Shown here: positions 1 to 6,888 of the stretch, one piece after another
Position numbering within the stretch: position 1 is the stretch's first letter
Layout of the letters: each line of letters starts with the position of its first letter
Assembly: GCA_913052435.1 (NCBI GenBank)
Contig: CAJXDV010000017.1
Location: forward strand, 1 to 14,365
DNA from: an uncultured Pelagibacteraceae bacterium
GTDB taxonomy: Bacteria; Pseudomonadota; Alphaproteobacteria; Pelagibacterales; Pelagibacteraceae
Direction: 5' to 3'
Length of the DNA: 14,365 bases
Notes under the pieces: model-generated
Seen by the model: the letters and a program-made list of their open reading frames with translations, nothing else
Database searches by the model: none
What the model was told of the DNA's origin: nothing
Position numbers and translations under genes: made by a program

Positions 1-653
1 TGAGCAATAATTGATAGTGCAATTTCAGGCGCAGATTTTCCGCCAAGTTTAATCCCGATAGGCCCATGAATAGAATTTATTTCTTGATCTGTAAATCCCG
101 CGTCCTTTAATCTTTGGCATCTGTTTTCATGAGTTTTTTTACTACCTAAAGCTCCAATATAATAAAATTTATTTTTTAATGCATGTTGTAATGCAGGATC
201 ATCAATTTTTGGGTCATGTGTTAGTGCAATTAAAGCTGTATTTGAATTTGTTTCAATTTCCTCAAATGCTTCATTGGGCCATTTATTTATAATATTAATA
301 TCAGGAAACCTTTGCTCGGACGCAAAATATCCTCTTGGATCAATTATTGAGATTTCAAAATTTAAACTTTTCGCAAAATCAACTAAATACTGAGCAATAT
401 GTACTGCACCTACAATAATTACTTTTATTGGTCTAATATATGTTTCAATAAAAATTTCAGTTCCTTCAATTACACCATTTTTTTTTAATTTAAAAAAATT
501 TTCAATTTGTTTTTTATAATTTTCAAATTCTTCGCTTAATGATTTTCCTGGTTCAAATATTTCGCTATCTCCATTTTTTAGATTAGTTAAAATTGCAAAT
601 TCAGTTTTGGATATTTTTTTTTTAATAATTTCTTGAAGGATCTTTAATTTCAT
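1..653 (-). CDS. XdhC C-terminal-domain (Rossmann) protein, Mo-hydroxylase maturation, 3' end cut by window
   Basis: The frame opens with ATG at 653 and stays open to the window edge, giving 217 visible residues without a stop. A nucleotide-binding Rossmann motif is seen near residue 80 (VGAVHIAQYL, followed by a SIIDPR strand end). The C-terminal hallmarks of XdhC/CoxF proteins follow: ALTHDPKID, YIGALGSKKTHENR and GPIGIKLGGKSAPEIA. Family members help insert or sulfurate the molybdenum cofactor of xanthine dehydrogenase-type enzymes. The family usually carries this domain fused behind an XdhC_CoxI domain; here the N-terminal domain is a separate upstream gene. Its stop TAA shares one base with this ATG (TAATG), so translation is probably coupled. 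Only the last few residues are probably missing. Family assignment is secure; the exact chemical role is inferred. Confidence 0.88.
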   Translation of the reverse strand, partial: MKLKILQEIIKKKISKTEFAILTNLKNGDSEIFEPGKSLSEEFENYKKQIENFFKLKKNGVIEGTEIFIETYIRPIKVIIVGAVHIAQYLVDFAKSLNFEISIIDPRGYFASEQRFPDINIINKWPNEAFEEIETNSNTALIALTHDPKIDDPALQHALKNKFYYIGALGSKKTHENRCQRLKDAGFTDQEINSIHGPIGIKLGGKSAPEIALSIIA

Positions 654-982
654 TAGTTTACTTGTTCAAGATAAACTGCAATTTCTCCTCCACAGGCAAG
701 TCCTACTTCCCAGGCACTTTCATTAGAAATTTTAAATTCAATTTTCTTACAAGGTTTATTATCTTTAATTAGTCCAACACATTCTCTGACAACGGCAGAT
801 TCTACACATCCTCCTGAAACGGAACCTGAAAAATCTCCGTTTTCATTTACAATCATTCTGCTGCCCACTTGTCTTGGTGAAGAACCCCAAGTTTGTATTA
901 CGGTTGCAAGAACTACTTTTTGATTGGAATTTACCCAATCATTAGCTTCTTCGAGAATTTTTTCATCAAATGAATTTTTCAT
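653..982 (-). CDS. XdhC/CoxI N-terminal-domain protein, Mo-hydroxylase maturation factor
   Basis: This 109-residue protein consists of little more than an XdhC_CoxI domain. Visible landmarks are a VVLATVIQTWGSSPRQVGSR segment (about residues 23-42), SGSVSGGCVE (about 52-61) and the terminal GLACGGEIAVYLE (about 94-106). Proteins with this domain act in maturation of the molybdenum cofactor of xanthine dehydrogenase-like enzymes. The gene lies 30 bases after coxM on the same strand, and its stop overlaps the start of the separate C-terminal-domain gene by one base. No clear Shine-Dalgarno is seen before the ATG, so translation may depend on coupling from coxM. It could have been called a truncated XdhC, but the clean stop/start junction and intact domain argue for a natural two-gene arrangement. 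Confidence 0.88.
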   Translation of the reverse strand: MKNSFDEKILEEANDWVNSNQKVVLATVIQTWGSSPRQVGSRMIVNENGDFSGSVSGGCVESAVVRECVGLIKDNKPCKKIEFKISNESAWEVGLACGGEIAVYLEQVN

Positions 983-1012
983 TTGATATGAAGTTAATAC
1001 CGATAGATTTAA

Positions 1013-1798
1013 TTAGCAAGCATCAACGGCTTTTTTAGCAAATACTTTTATCATATTTGCTCTATATTCTGCTGATGCATGAATATCAGAGTTCATGCCT
1101 GATGAAGAAATGCTAAAATTATCAATTGATGAAGATGAAAATTTACTTGTAAGTGCTTTTGCTAAATCTTTATCATTATAAACACAAGATTTTGCTCCTG
1201 TAACCGCAACATTAACTGAACTTTTATGTTTCGCAACATAAACTCCAACTATAGCATATCTTGATGCTGGATTCGGATATTTTTGATAATTAGATTTTTC
1301 TGGTATTGCAAATTCTATTACTTCTATAATCTCACCACTTTTCAACGGAGTTTCAAACATGCTTTTAAAAAATTTATCTGCATCTATCTTCCTGTTATTT
1401 GTATGGATAACAGCGTTCAAAGCTATACATGCAGATGGATAATCTGCTGATGGATCATTGTTTGCAATAGATCCTCCTATTGTTCCTCTATTTCTTACTT
1501 GAGGATCTCCTATTCCTTCGGCTAGAGCTGCTAATGATGGTATTGCTTTCTTTACATCTTTTGAATTAGCAACTTCCACATGTTTTGTCGTAGCTCCTAT
1601 TTTTACTGTCTTACCACTAACTTTGATTCCAGATAGACTTTTTATTCCTTTTATATCAATAATATCTCTATAATTTGCAAATCCTAATTTCATTGAAGGA
1701 ATAGTGGACATTCCACCTGCTAAAAAAACAGAGTTAGAAGAAGCCAATTTTGAAGCTTCTTTTACATTTTTCGCTGAATGATAATTAAATGTTTTCAT
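1013..1798 (-). CDS. coxM: Form II CO dehydrogenase-like FAD-binding medium subunit
   Basis: This 261-residue protein is the flavin subunit of a three-subunit molybdenum hydroxylase, passing electrons from the iron-sulfur subunit to an acceptor through FAD. Two FAD-pyrophosphate motifs of the family are visible: AGGMSTIPSMK (residues 27-37) and RNRGTIGGSIANNDPSADYP (102-121). The C-terminal CODH flavoprotein domain shows ASAEYRANM (about 242-250). The first motif is usually AGGHS in CoxM relatives; here Met replaces the His. The length is at the short end of the family. The start is fixed by a strong Shine-Dalgarno (GGAGAGA, about 5 bases upstream), which also covers the end of coxL, 9 bases away. 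The function of the complex depends on the large subunit, which is form II, so the substrate is unknown. Confidence 0.93.
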   Translation of the reverse strand: MKTFNYHSAKNVKEASKLASSNSVFLAGGMSTIPSMKLGFANYRDIIDIKGIKSLSGIKVSGKTVKIGATTKHVEVANSKDVKKAIPSLAALAEGIGDPQVRNRGTIGGSIANNDPSADYPSACIALNAVIHTNNRKIDADKFFKSMFETPLKSGEIIEVIEFAIPEKSNYQKYPNPASRYAIVGVYVAKHKSSVNVAVTGAKSCVYNDKDLAKALTSKFSSSSIDNFSISSSGMNSDIHASAEYRANMIKVFAKKAVDAC

Positions 1799-1807
1799 AA
1801 TCTCTCC

Positions 1808-4183
1808 TTAAGCTGCTTCCGAATTTCTTTTTTTATTTTGATTACATACTTTCCAGACTTTTTCTGCGGTAGCTGGCATTGAAATTTCTGCTCCAATTGC
1901 ATTCATTACAGCATTCATCACTGCAGCAGGAGCAGCTATAGCTCCTGCTTCACCACATCCTTTTGTTCCTAAAGGATTTGTAGTTGATGGTGTGCAGGTC
2001 CAATCTAGTTTAAATTCTGGTAAATTATCTGCTCTTGGCATGGTATAATCCATGTATGATGCTGTAATTAATTGACCTGAATTATCATAGCGGCACTCTT
2101 CATATAATGCTTGGCCAATTCCTTGGACTACTCCTCCGTGTACTTGTCCTTCAACAACTAATGGATTTATAATTGTTCCAAAATCATCGACCGCTGTATA
2201 TTTAACAACTTTTGTTTCTCCTGTTTCGGGATCTACTTCAACCTCACAAATATGTGATCCCGCAGGAAAAGAAAAGTTAACTGGATCAAAAAAAGAAGTT
2301 TCTTTAAGCCCTGGTTCTTCTCCTTCAGGAAGAGGAGATTTAACTTCGCCATAAGTTCCTGGTAGATAACAAGCAAATGCTATTTCGCCTATTGTTTTCT
2401 TCTTGTTTGATTTTGCAACAACAAATTCTCCGTTACTAAATTCAACATCATCTTCGCTTGCTTCTAGCATTTTTGCTGCAACTCTTTTGCCTTTAGCTAT
2501 TATTTTTTCACAAGCTTTGACTATTGCAGTTCCACCTACTGTTAATGATCTTGAGCCGTATGTTCCATATCCAAAAGGACCTTTGTCCGTATCTCCATGG
2601 GAAATTTCAATATTTTCTATTGGTACTCCTAACTGATCAGCTGCTATTTGTGCAAATGTTGTATCATGACCCTGTCCATGGCTGTGTGAACCTGTAAACA
2701 CAGTAACATTTCCAGTTGGATTAAATCTAACTTCAGCAGATTCCCAAAGTCCTATTCCACATCCTAACATCATAACGACTGGAGATGGAGCTATTCCACA
2801 AGCTTCGAAATAAGAACATAATCCTATTCCTCTTAGTTTACCTTTAGATTCTGACTCGCGTTTTCTTTTTTCAAAACCTTTGTAGTCAGCTACTTCCATT
2901 GATTTATTTAGTCCCGCAACATAATCTCCTGAGTCAACTGAATGAACTAATGTTTGTTGAAATGGAAATTGGGTTGGAAAATTTTTCATCCTAATTTCTG
3001 CTGGATCCATACCTAGCTCTCTTGCTGCTTTTTCAACTATAGTTTCAATTGTATACGTTGCTTCAGGTCTTCCAGCTCCTCTATAAGCATCAACTGGAGC
3101 AGTGTTTGTAAAAACTGCCTTTACATTGGTATAAGCTGCTGGCATTTTATAAACTCCGGTAGCACAAGGACCAAACAAATAAGTTGGCGTAACTGTTGCA
3201 AATACGGAAGCGTAAGCACCAATATTTGCTATTGTTTCATTTTTAAAACCTAAAAATGTACCATCATTTTTTACTGCTAGTTCAGCATGAGTGACGTGGT
3301 CTCTTCCGTGACAGTCAGATAAAAAAGATTCTGTTCTATCAGCAACCCATTTTATTGGTCTTTCAATTTTTTTAGCAGCCCAACTACAAACAACTTCTTC
3401 AGCATATGGATAAATTTTTGAACCAAAGCCACCTCCAACATCTGGAGCTATAACTCTCAATTTATTTTCTGGAGCTACTCCATTAAATGCAGAAATAATT
3501 ATTCTAGCTAAATGTGGATTTTGACTTGTGGTATATAAAGTTATTTCTTCAGTAGACGGATTGTAATCAGCATTAGCTGCTCTTGGTTCCATTGCATTTG
3601 GAACCAATCTATTATTAATTAAATCAATTTTAATTATTTTGTCTGCTTTATCGAAAGCCTCTTTTACTTTTGCTCTATCTCCTAATAACCAATCAAAACA
3701 TAAATTCTTAGGTATTTCTTTATAAATTTGATCTGAATTCATTGCATCCTTTGTGCTAACCACGGCTTTCATAATTTTATAATCAACTTTAACAAGTTCG
3801 GCTGCATTTCTCGCTTCATCTAATGACTCAGCTATAACAACTGCAACATGGTCTCCTACATAATTTACAGTGTCGTTTGCTAATGGCGGATGTGCTGGTA
3901 CTTTCATATCAGAGCCGTCTTCGCTTTTAATTCTCCAGCCTGCTATTAGTCCTCCAATTTTATCGTTTGCTATATCAGCGCCTGTAAGTACAGCTACTAC
4001 ACCTGAAGCTTTTAATGCCTTAGAAGTATCAACTTTTTTTATTTGTGCTCTTGCATGAGGAGAGCGTACAAAATAAGCAAAGGTTTGATTAACAAAATTT
4101 ACATCTGCAGTATATTTTCCTCTTCCTGTTAAAAGTTTTTTATCTTCTTTTCTTTCAACTCTTGATCCAACTAAACTTGCCAT
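1808..4183 (-). CDS. coxL: Form II CO dehydrogenase-like molybdopterin large subunit
   Basis: This 791-residue catalytic subunit belongs to the xanthine dehydrogenase superfamily. It binds Mo-molybdopterin (probably the cytosine dinucleotide form) and hydroxylates or oxidises a small substrate. Features in order: N-terminal hammerhead domain with GRGKYTADV (20-28); Moco-binding DVGGGFGSK (248-256); active-site loop AYRGAGR (366-372); cofactor-binding GSHSHGQGHDTTFAQ (498-512); and GTKGCGEAG (739-747), whose Glu745 fits the conserved catalytic base. AYRGAGR marks form II; genuine form I CO dehydrogenases carry AYxCSFR with an active-site Cys. Length is typical. The start at 4183 has AGGAGG upstream, overlapping the coxS stop. 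Some form II enzymes have been linked to CO use, others not, so the product should be read as an aerobic-type Mo hydroxylase of unknown substrate. Confidence 0.95.
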   Translation of the reverse strand: MASLVGSRVERKEDKKLLTGRGKYTADVNFVNQTFAYFVRSPHARAQIKKVDTSKALKASGVVAVLTGADIANDKIGGLIAGWRIKSEDGSDMKVPAHPPLANDTVNYVGDHVAVVIAESLDEARNAAELVKVDYKIMKAVVSTKDAMNSDQIYKEIPKNLCFDWLLGDRAKVKEAFDKADKIIKIDLINNRLVPNAMEPRAANADYNPSTEEITLYTTSQNPHLARIIISAFNGVAPENKLRVIAPDVGGGFGSKIYPYAEEVVCSWAAKKIERPIKWVADRTESFLSDCHGRDHVTHAELAVKNDGTFLGFKNETIANIGAYASVFATVTPTYLFGPCATGVYKMPAAYTNVKAVFTNTAPVDAYRGAGRPEATYTIETIVEKAARELGMDPAEIRMKNFPTQFPFQQTLVHSVDSGDYVAGLNKSMEVADYKGFEKRKRESESKGKLRGIGLCSYFEACGIAPSPVVMMLGCGIGLWESAEVRFNPTGNVTVFTGSHSHGQGHDTTFAQIAADQLGVPIENIEISHGDTDKGPFGYGTYGSRSLTVGGTAIVKACEKIIAKGKRVAAKMLEASEDDVEFSNGEFVVAKSNKKKTIGEIAFACYLPGTYGEVKSPLPEGEEPGLKETSFFDPVNFSFPAGSHICEVEVDPETGETKVVKYTAVDDFGTIINPLVVEGQVHGGVVQGIGQALYEECRYDNSGQLITASYMDYTMPRADNLPEFKLDWTCTPSTTNPLGTKGCGEAGAIAAPAAVMNAVMNAIGAEISMPATAEKVWKVCNQNKKRNSEAA

Positions 4184-4197
4184 ATCTTTATATCCTC

Positions 4198-4659
4198 CTA
4201 CATTTTGGAAGCTGCTTCTTTAACTGCAGCAACAATATTTTGATAACCTGTGCATCTGCATATATTGCCTTCTAGCCATTTTCTTATTTCTGAATCACTT
4301 GGTTTTTTGTTGTTTTGTAACAGATCAACAGCACTCATAACCATTCCTGGTGTGCAGTAACCACATTGCAAACCATGAAGTTTTTTAAATGCTTCTTGCA
4401 TGGGATGCATTTTTCCATTCTGTGCCAGTCCCTCTATTGTAGTAATCTTTGATCCTTCAAGATCTGCAGCAAATGCAGTACAACTTTTTATTGACTTACC
4501 ATTAACATGAACAACACATGCGCCACATTGGCTAGTGTCACATCCAACATGCGTTCCCGTTAAATTCAATATATCTCTTAAAAAAACTGATAAAATCGTA
4601 TGATTTGATATTTCTTTAGTAACTTTTTTTCCGTTAACTTCCAAACTTACCTTTTTCAT
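4198..4659 (-). CDS. coxS: Form II CO dehydrogenase-like [2Fe-2S] small subunit
   Basis: This 153-residue protein carries two [2Fe-2S] clusters and relays electrons from the Mo site to FAD. The plant-ferredoxin-type cluster ligands are Cys40, Cys45, Cys48 and Cys60 ([18 protein letters not shown] and the following SC). The second, all-helical cluster uses Cys99, Cys102, Cys134 and Cys136 ([10 protein letters not shown] and [10 protein letters not shown]). All eight ligands are present. It is the first of the S-L-M genes; its TAG stop is immediately followed by the coxL Shine-Dalgarno. Its own ATG has an AGAGGA Shine-Dalgarno close upstream, supporting the start. A 116-base gap separates it from coxG and may carry a promoter. 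The assignment is secure as a Mo-hydroxylase small subunit; the substrate is unknown. Confidence 0.95.
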   Translation of the reverse strand: MKKVSLEVNGKKVTKEISNHTILSVFLRDILNLTGTHVGCDTSQCGACVVHVNGKSIKSCTAFAADLEGSKITTIEGLAQNGKMHPMQEAFKKLHGLQCGYCTPGMVMSAVDLLQNNKKPSDSEIRKWLEGNICRCTGYQNIVAAVKEAASKM

Positions 4660-4775
4660 AGTTCCTCTTACCCCCTGAATAAGGCGTTAATTTATTTCAA
4701 TTCTATTTATGATTAAAACATAATAAAGAAGCATCTTCAATTGTTAAGCATAAATTGGTTCTAGTTTAACGCGAT
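4660..4775 (-). promoter_or_regulatory. coxS leader region with candidate promoter
   Basis: This is the only sizeable gap inside the cox cluster. On the minus strand a possible -35 TTGAAG (4740-4735) is followed after 17 bases by a possible -10 TTTAAT (4717-4712), which would give a leader of roughly 45 bases. A run of five G sits shortly before the AGAGGA Shine-Dalgarno. A 7-base inverted repeat (GCGTTAA at 4684-4690, TTAACGC at 4766-4772) frames most of the gap. The promoter matches are only partial, so coxSLM may instead be read through from coxG. Confidence 0.35.
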
Positions 4776-5360
4776 TCAAATTACAAAAAATACTACAATA
4801 AGAAGCAAAACTACTCCTAAAATATAAATAATAAATTTATTATTAATTTTTTCCCAAATATTTAGTTTTTCATATTTTTGATTTTCGCTTTCTGGTTTAT
4901 TTTCTGTTTCACGTGAAATTTTTTCTGATGAAATTAATTTTGAAAACTTTCCGAAAAATATATCAGCCATTTTTTTTGCTGTCATATCAATTAAACGTGA
5001 ACCTACTTGAGCAATCTTTCCACCTACATTTGCTTCAACTTCATAGGAAAGTTTTGTACCACCTTCAAAATCTTCTAGGTTAACTTTGGCTTGTCCAGAA
5101 GCAAATCCAACTGGTGAATTTCCAGATCCTTCGATTATATAGCTATTAGGTGCGTTAATTTGTTTTAATTCAATATCTCCTGTAAAACTTGCGTTAAATG
5201 GTCCAATTTTATTCGTAGCTGTTGCCGTGAACTCTGTATCAGAATTTTTTATAAACTTTTCACATCCTGGAATTGATTTTTTTAATATTTCAGGATTGTT
5301 TAATGCCTCCCACACTTTTTGTTTTTCTAGATTTATTTGATAAGATCCTGACAATTTCAT
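4776..5360 (-). CDS. coxG: CoxG-like SRPBCC protein with C-terminal membrane anchor
   Basis: This 194-residue protein starts with a SRPBCC/CoxG domain (about 1-145). Visible family features include the opening MKLSGSYQI, VWEALNNPEILKKSIPGC (16-33), the KIGPFNASFTGDIEL strand pair (about 51-65) and GSGNSPVGFASGQAKVNL (78-95). A charged, Glu/Lys/Asn-rich linker (about 146-172) leads to one hydrophobic segment (about 176-194) that ends the protein, as expected for a C-terminal membrane anchor. CoxG proteins accompany CO dehydrogenase-type enzymes; they are implicated in docking the enzyme to the membrane, and in mycobacteria in handling quinone as the electron acceptor. Here it is first in the minus-strand cox cluster, so coupling CoxSLM to the respiratory quinone pool is a reasonable inference. 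It begins 22 bases from a divergent gene. Confidence 0.88.
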   Translation of the reverse strand: MKLSGSYQINLEKQKVWEALNNPEILKKSIPGCEKFIKNSDTEFTATATNKIGPFNASFTGDIELKQINAPNSYIIEGSGNSPVGFASGQAKVNLEDFEGGTKLSYEVEANVGGKIAQVGSRLIDMTAKKMADIFFGKFSKLISSEKISRETENKPESENQKYEKLNIWEKINNKFIIYILGVVLLLIVVFFVI

Positions 5361-5382
5361 AAGAAAAAAAATATACTAATTT
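5361..5382. promoter_or_regulatory. 22-base divergent spacer between coxG and the DUF1244 gene
   Basis: This spacer separates two divergent start codons and is almost pure A/T. On the plus strand TATACT (5372-5377) is close to a -10 box only 5 bases before the DUF1244 ATG, which would mean a leaderless or nearly leaderless mRNA. On the minus strand TATATT (5375-5370) could serve coxG with a leader of very few bases. Neither start has a Shine-Dalgarno. Any -35 elements would lie inside the opposite coding sequence. This is suggestive only, because AT-rich DNA gives such matches easily. Confidence 0.3.
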
Positions 5383-5628
5383 ATGGACGAAAATACAAAA
5401 AAAGAATTACAATCTGCAGCCTTTGAAAGATTGTTAAATCACTTAAGAAAAAGAAAAGATGTTCAAAATATTGATTTAATGAATCTTGCTGGTTTTTGTA
5501 GAAATTGTCTTTCTAGGTGGTACAGAGAAGAAGCTGAAACAAAAGGAATTAATATTTCCGATTTAGATGCACGTGAGTATGTATATGGAATGCCATATTC
5601 AGAGTGGAAAGAAAAATATCAAAAATAA
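5383..5628 (+). CDS. DUF1244 family small protein
   Basis: This 81-residue protein matches the DUF1244 (SMc04008-like) family found widely in alpha- and gammaproteobacteria. The core is very typical: AAFERLLNHLRKRKDVQNID (12-31), then NLAGFCRNCLSRWYREEA (34-51) with a Cys39-x-x-Cys42 pair, and near the C-terminus AREYVYGMPYSEWKEKYQ (63-80). It is small, predicted soluble and mostly helical, with no signal peptide. The function of the family is unknown; the CxxC might bind metal or be redox-active, but no second pair is present. It is the only plus-strand gene between coxG and moaB. Its stop codon directly abuts the stop of the convergent moaB gene with no base between them. Family assignment is confident, function unassigned. 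Confidence 0.9.
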   Translation: MDENTKKELQSAAFERLLNHLRKRKDVQNIDLMNLAGFCRNCLSRWYREEAETKGINISDLDAREYVYGMPYSEWKEKYQK

Positions 5629-6129
5629 TTATTTTTCATTAAGTCTAGGAAATAATTCTACAAAGTTACAAGGTTTGTGATTAATATCTAATTGATGAAC
5701 TAAAATTTTATCCCAAGCATCAGTTACTCCACCTGAAGACCCCGGTAGTGCAAATATATATTTACCTTTTGCTAATACAGCACAAGCTCTTGATTGAATA
5801 GATGATGTGCCTACAGTTTCTAAGCTCATATATCTAAAAACTTCACCAAAACCAGGTATTTTCTTATCTGCAATGTCTTCAATTGCTTCTGGAGTAATAT
5901 CTCTACCTGTTAGTCCTGTTCCGCCAGTAGTAATAATGACGTCTATTTTTTTCTTGTTTAGCCAAGATTTAAGAATTTTTTTAATATCTTTTTTATTATC
6001 CTTGCAAATTTTTCTATCCATTAAATTATGTTTAGCTTTTTTGATTTTTTGAGAAAGTATATTTCCTGATTTATCTGTTTTTAAAGTTCTTGTGTCAGTA
6101 ACTGTCAATAATGCTATATTTATATTCAT
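5629..6129 (-). CDS. moaB: MoaB/Mog-type molybdenum cofactor biosynthesis protein
   Basis: This 166-residue protein has the MoCF-binding fold of MoaB/Mog. Hallmarks are IALLTVTDTRTLKTDKSG (5-22), TTGGTGLTGRDITPEA (67-82), PGFGEVFR (92-99) and ALPGSSGGVTDAWD (127-140). Mog-type members adenylylate molybdopterin before Mo insertion; MoaB paralogues are close relatives, and some have this activity while the E. coli one has no clear role. Length and the GLTGRDITPEA form favour MoaB over Mog. Location beside a molybdenum hydroxylase cluster on the same strand suggests it supplies cofactor for that enzyme, although the opposite-strand DUF1244 gene separates them and they are probably not one transcript. 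The ATG lies only 9 bases from a divergent permease gene. moaB is the best symbol. Confidence 0.85.
   Translation of the reverse strand: MNINIALLTVTDTRTLKTDKSGNILSQKIKKAKHNLMDRKICKDNKKDIKKILKSWLNKKKIDVIITTGGTGLTGRDITPEAIEDIADKKIPGFGEVFRYMSLETVGTSSIQSRACAVLAKGKYIFALPGSSGGVTDAWDKILVHQLDINHKPCNFVELFPRLNEK
6092..6120 (+). promoter_or_regulatory. Possible promoter for the permease-msrA pair, inside moaB
   Basis: Only 9 bases separate the moaB and permease start codons, so a plus-strand promoter must overlap moaB. GTGTCA (6092-6097), a 17-base spacer and TATATT (6115-6120) give a plausible sigma-70 arrangement, with the ATG about 18 bases further on. The match is moderate and the DNA is AT-rich, so this is a weak call. 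Confidence 0.22.
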
Positions 6130-6138
6130 AATTTTTTT

Positions 6139-6888
6139 ATGACTATATTATCAATTCTTTTTTTTGTAACTGCGCTAATTTACTCTAGTGTTGGATTGGG
6201 AGGTGGTTCTACTTATCTTGCTTTATTACTATTATGGGGAGCACCTTATCAAATTTTCCCGATTGTAGCATTAGCTTGTAATATAATAGTAGTTTCAGGG
6301 AATTCGTTCAATTATATCAGGACTGGAAAATTAAATTTAAAACTTCTTATTCCTTACTTGCTTGGATCAATACCTTTTGCATTTATTGGCGGTTCAATTC
6401 AAATTGAAAAAGAATTATTTGAAATAATATTGTTTTTTGTTTTGGCGATAGCTGGAGTGTTGCTGTTAATTAATTTTAAATCTTATGGCGACAATTCATC
6501 AAGTTACAAAACTTTACCAATTTATATCTCTGCATTAATAGGAGTTGTTTTAGGCTTTGCGTCTGGAATTGTTGGTATAGGAGGTGGTATTTTTTTAAGC
6601 CCTATCCTCTATTTATTTAGAGCAGCTAACCCCAGACACATAACAACCACTGTTTCATTGTTTATTTTAATAAATTCTATATTTGGAATTATTGGTCAGC
6701 TAACAAAAAATCAAAATTTATTTGAGGTTAGAGAATATCTCTATTTATTATTAGCTGTATTTATTGGAGGACAAATAGGAAATTTTTTAAATTTAAAATT
6801 ATTTTCAACAAAAATATTAGCTTTAATTACTTCTCTATTAGTAATTTTTGTAACTGTAAGAATGGGTTTTAATATTTTTGGTTTTTAA
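6139..6888 (+). CDS. TauE/SafE family membrane permease (sulfite/organosulfonate exporter-like)
   Basis: This 249-residue, very hydrophobic protein has about eight predicted membrane segments. It shows the internal duplication of the TauE/SafE family: each half contains a glycine-rich motif, SVGLGGGSTYLALLLL (17-32) and GIVGIGGGIFLSPILYLF (143-160). The second half also has NPRHITTTVSL (164-174), a segment typical of the family. Members are linked to export of sulfite, sulfoacetate or other small anions, but most are uncharacterised and the substrate cannot be read from sequence. The stop TAA is followed directly by the ATG of the exported msrA, so the two form a tight pair. This links the permease loosely with sulfur or oxidative-damage metabolism; a sulfite-type substrate is inferred. 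Family assignment is strong. Confidence 0.87.
   Translation: MTILSILFFVTALIYSSVGLGGGSTYLALLLLWGAPYQIFPIVALACNIIVVSGNSFNYIRTGKLNLKLLIPYLLGSIPFAFIGGSIQIEKELFEIILFFVLAIAGVLLLINFKSYGDNSSSYKTLPIYISALIGVVLGFASGIVGIGGGIFLSPILYLFRAANPRHITTTVSLFILINSIFGIIGQLTKNQNLFEVREYLYLLLAVFIGGQIGNFLNLKLFSTKILALITSLLVIFVTVRMGFNIFGF

Noticed and set aside
651..655. Frameshift or nonsense break of a single xdhC gene
   Set aside because: The junction is a clean TAATG stop/start overlap and each half is a complete domain, so separate genes are the simpler reading.
2403..2636. Open frame on the plus strand inside coxL
   Set aside because: It is antisense to a highly conserved coding region and resembles no family; it is a shadow of coxL.
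3870..4058. Second plus-strand open frame inside coxL
   Set aside because: Antisense shadow with no recognisable domain or start signal.
1808..4183. Naming the enzyme a true aerobic CO dehydrogenase
   Set aside because: The form I active-site signature with Cys is absent; AYRGAGR is form II, for which CO oxidation is not established.
5807..6052. Plus-strand open frame inside moaB (a similar one lies at 8063-8248 inside the oxidoreductase)
   Set aside because: Both are antisense to well-supported genes and look like low-complexity shadows.
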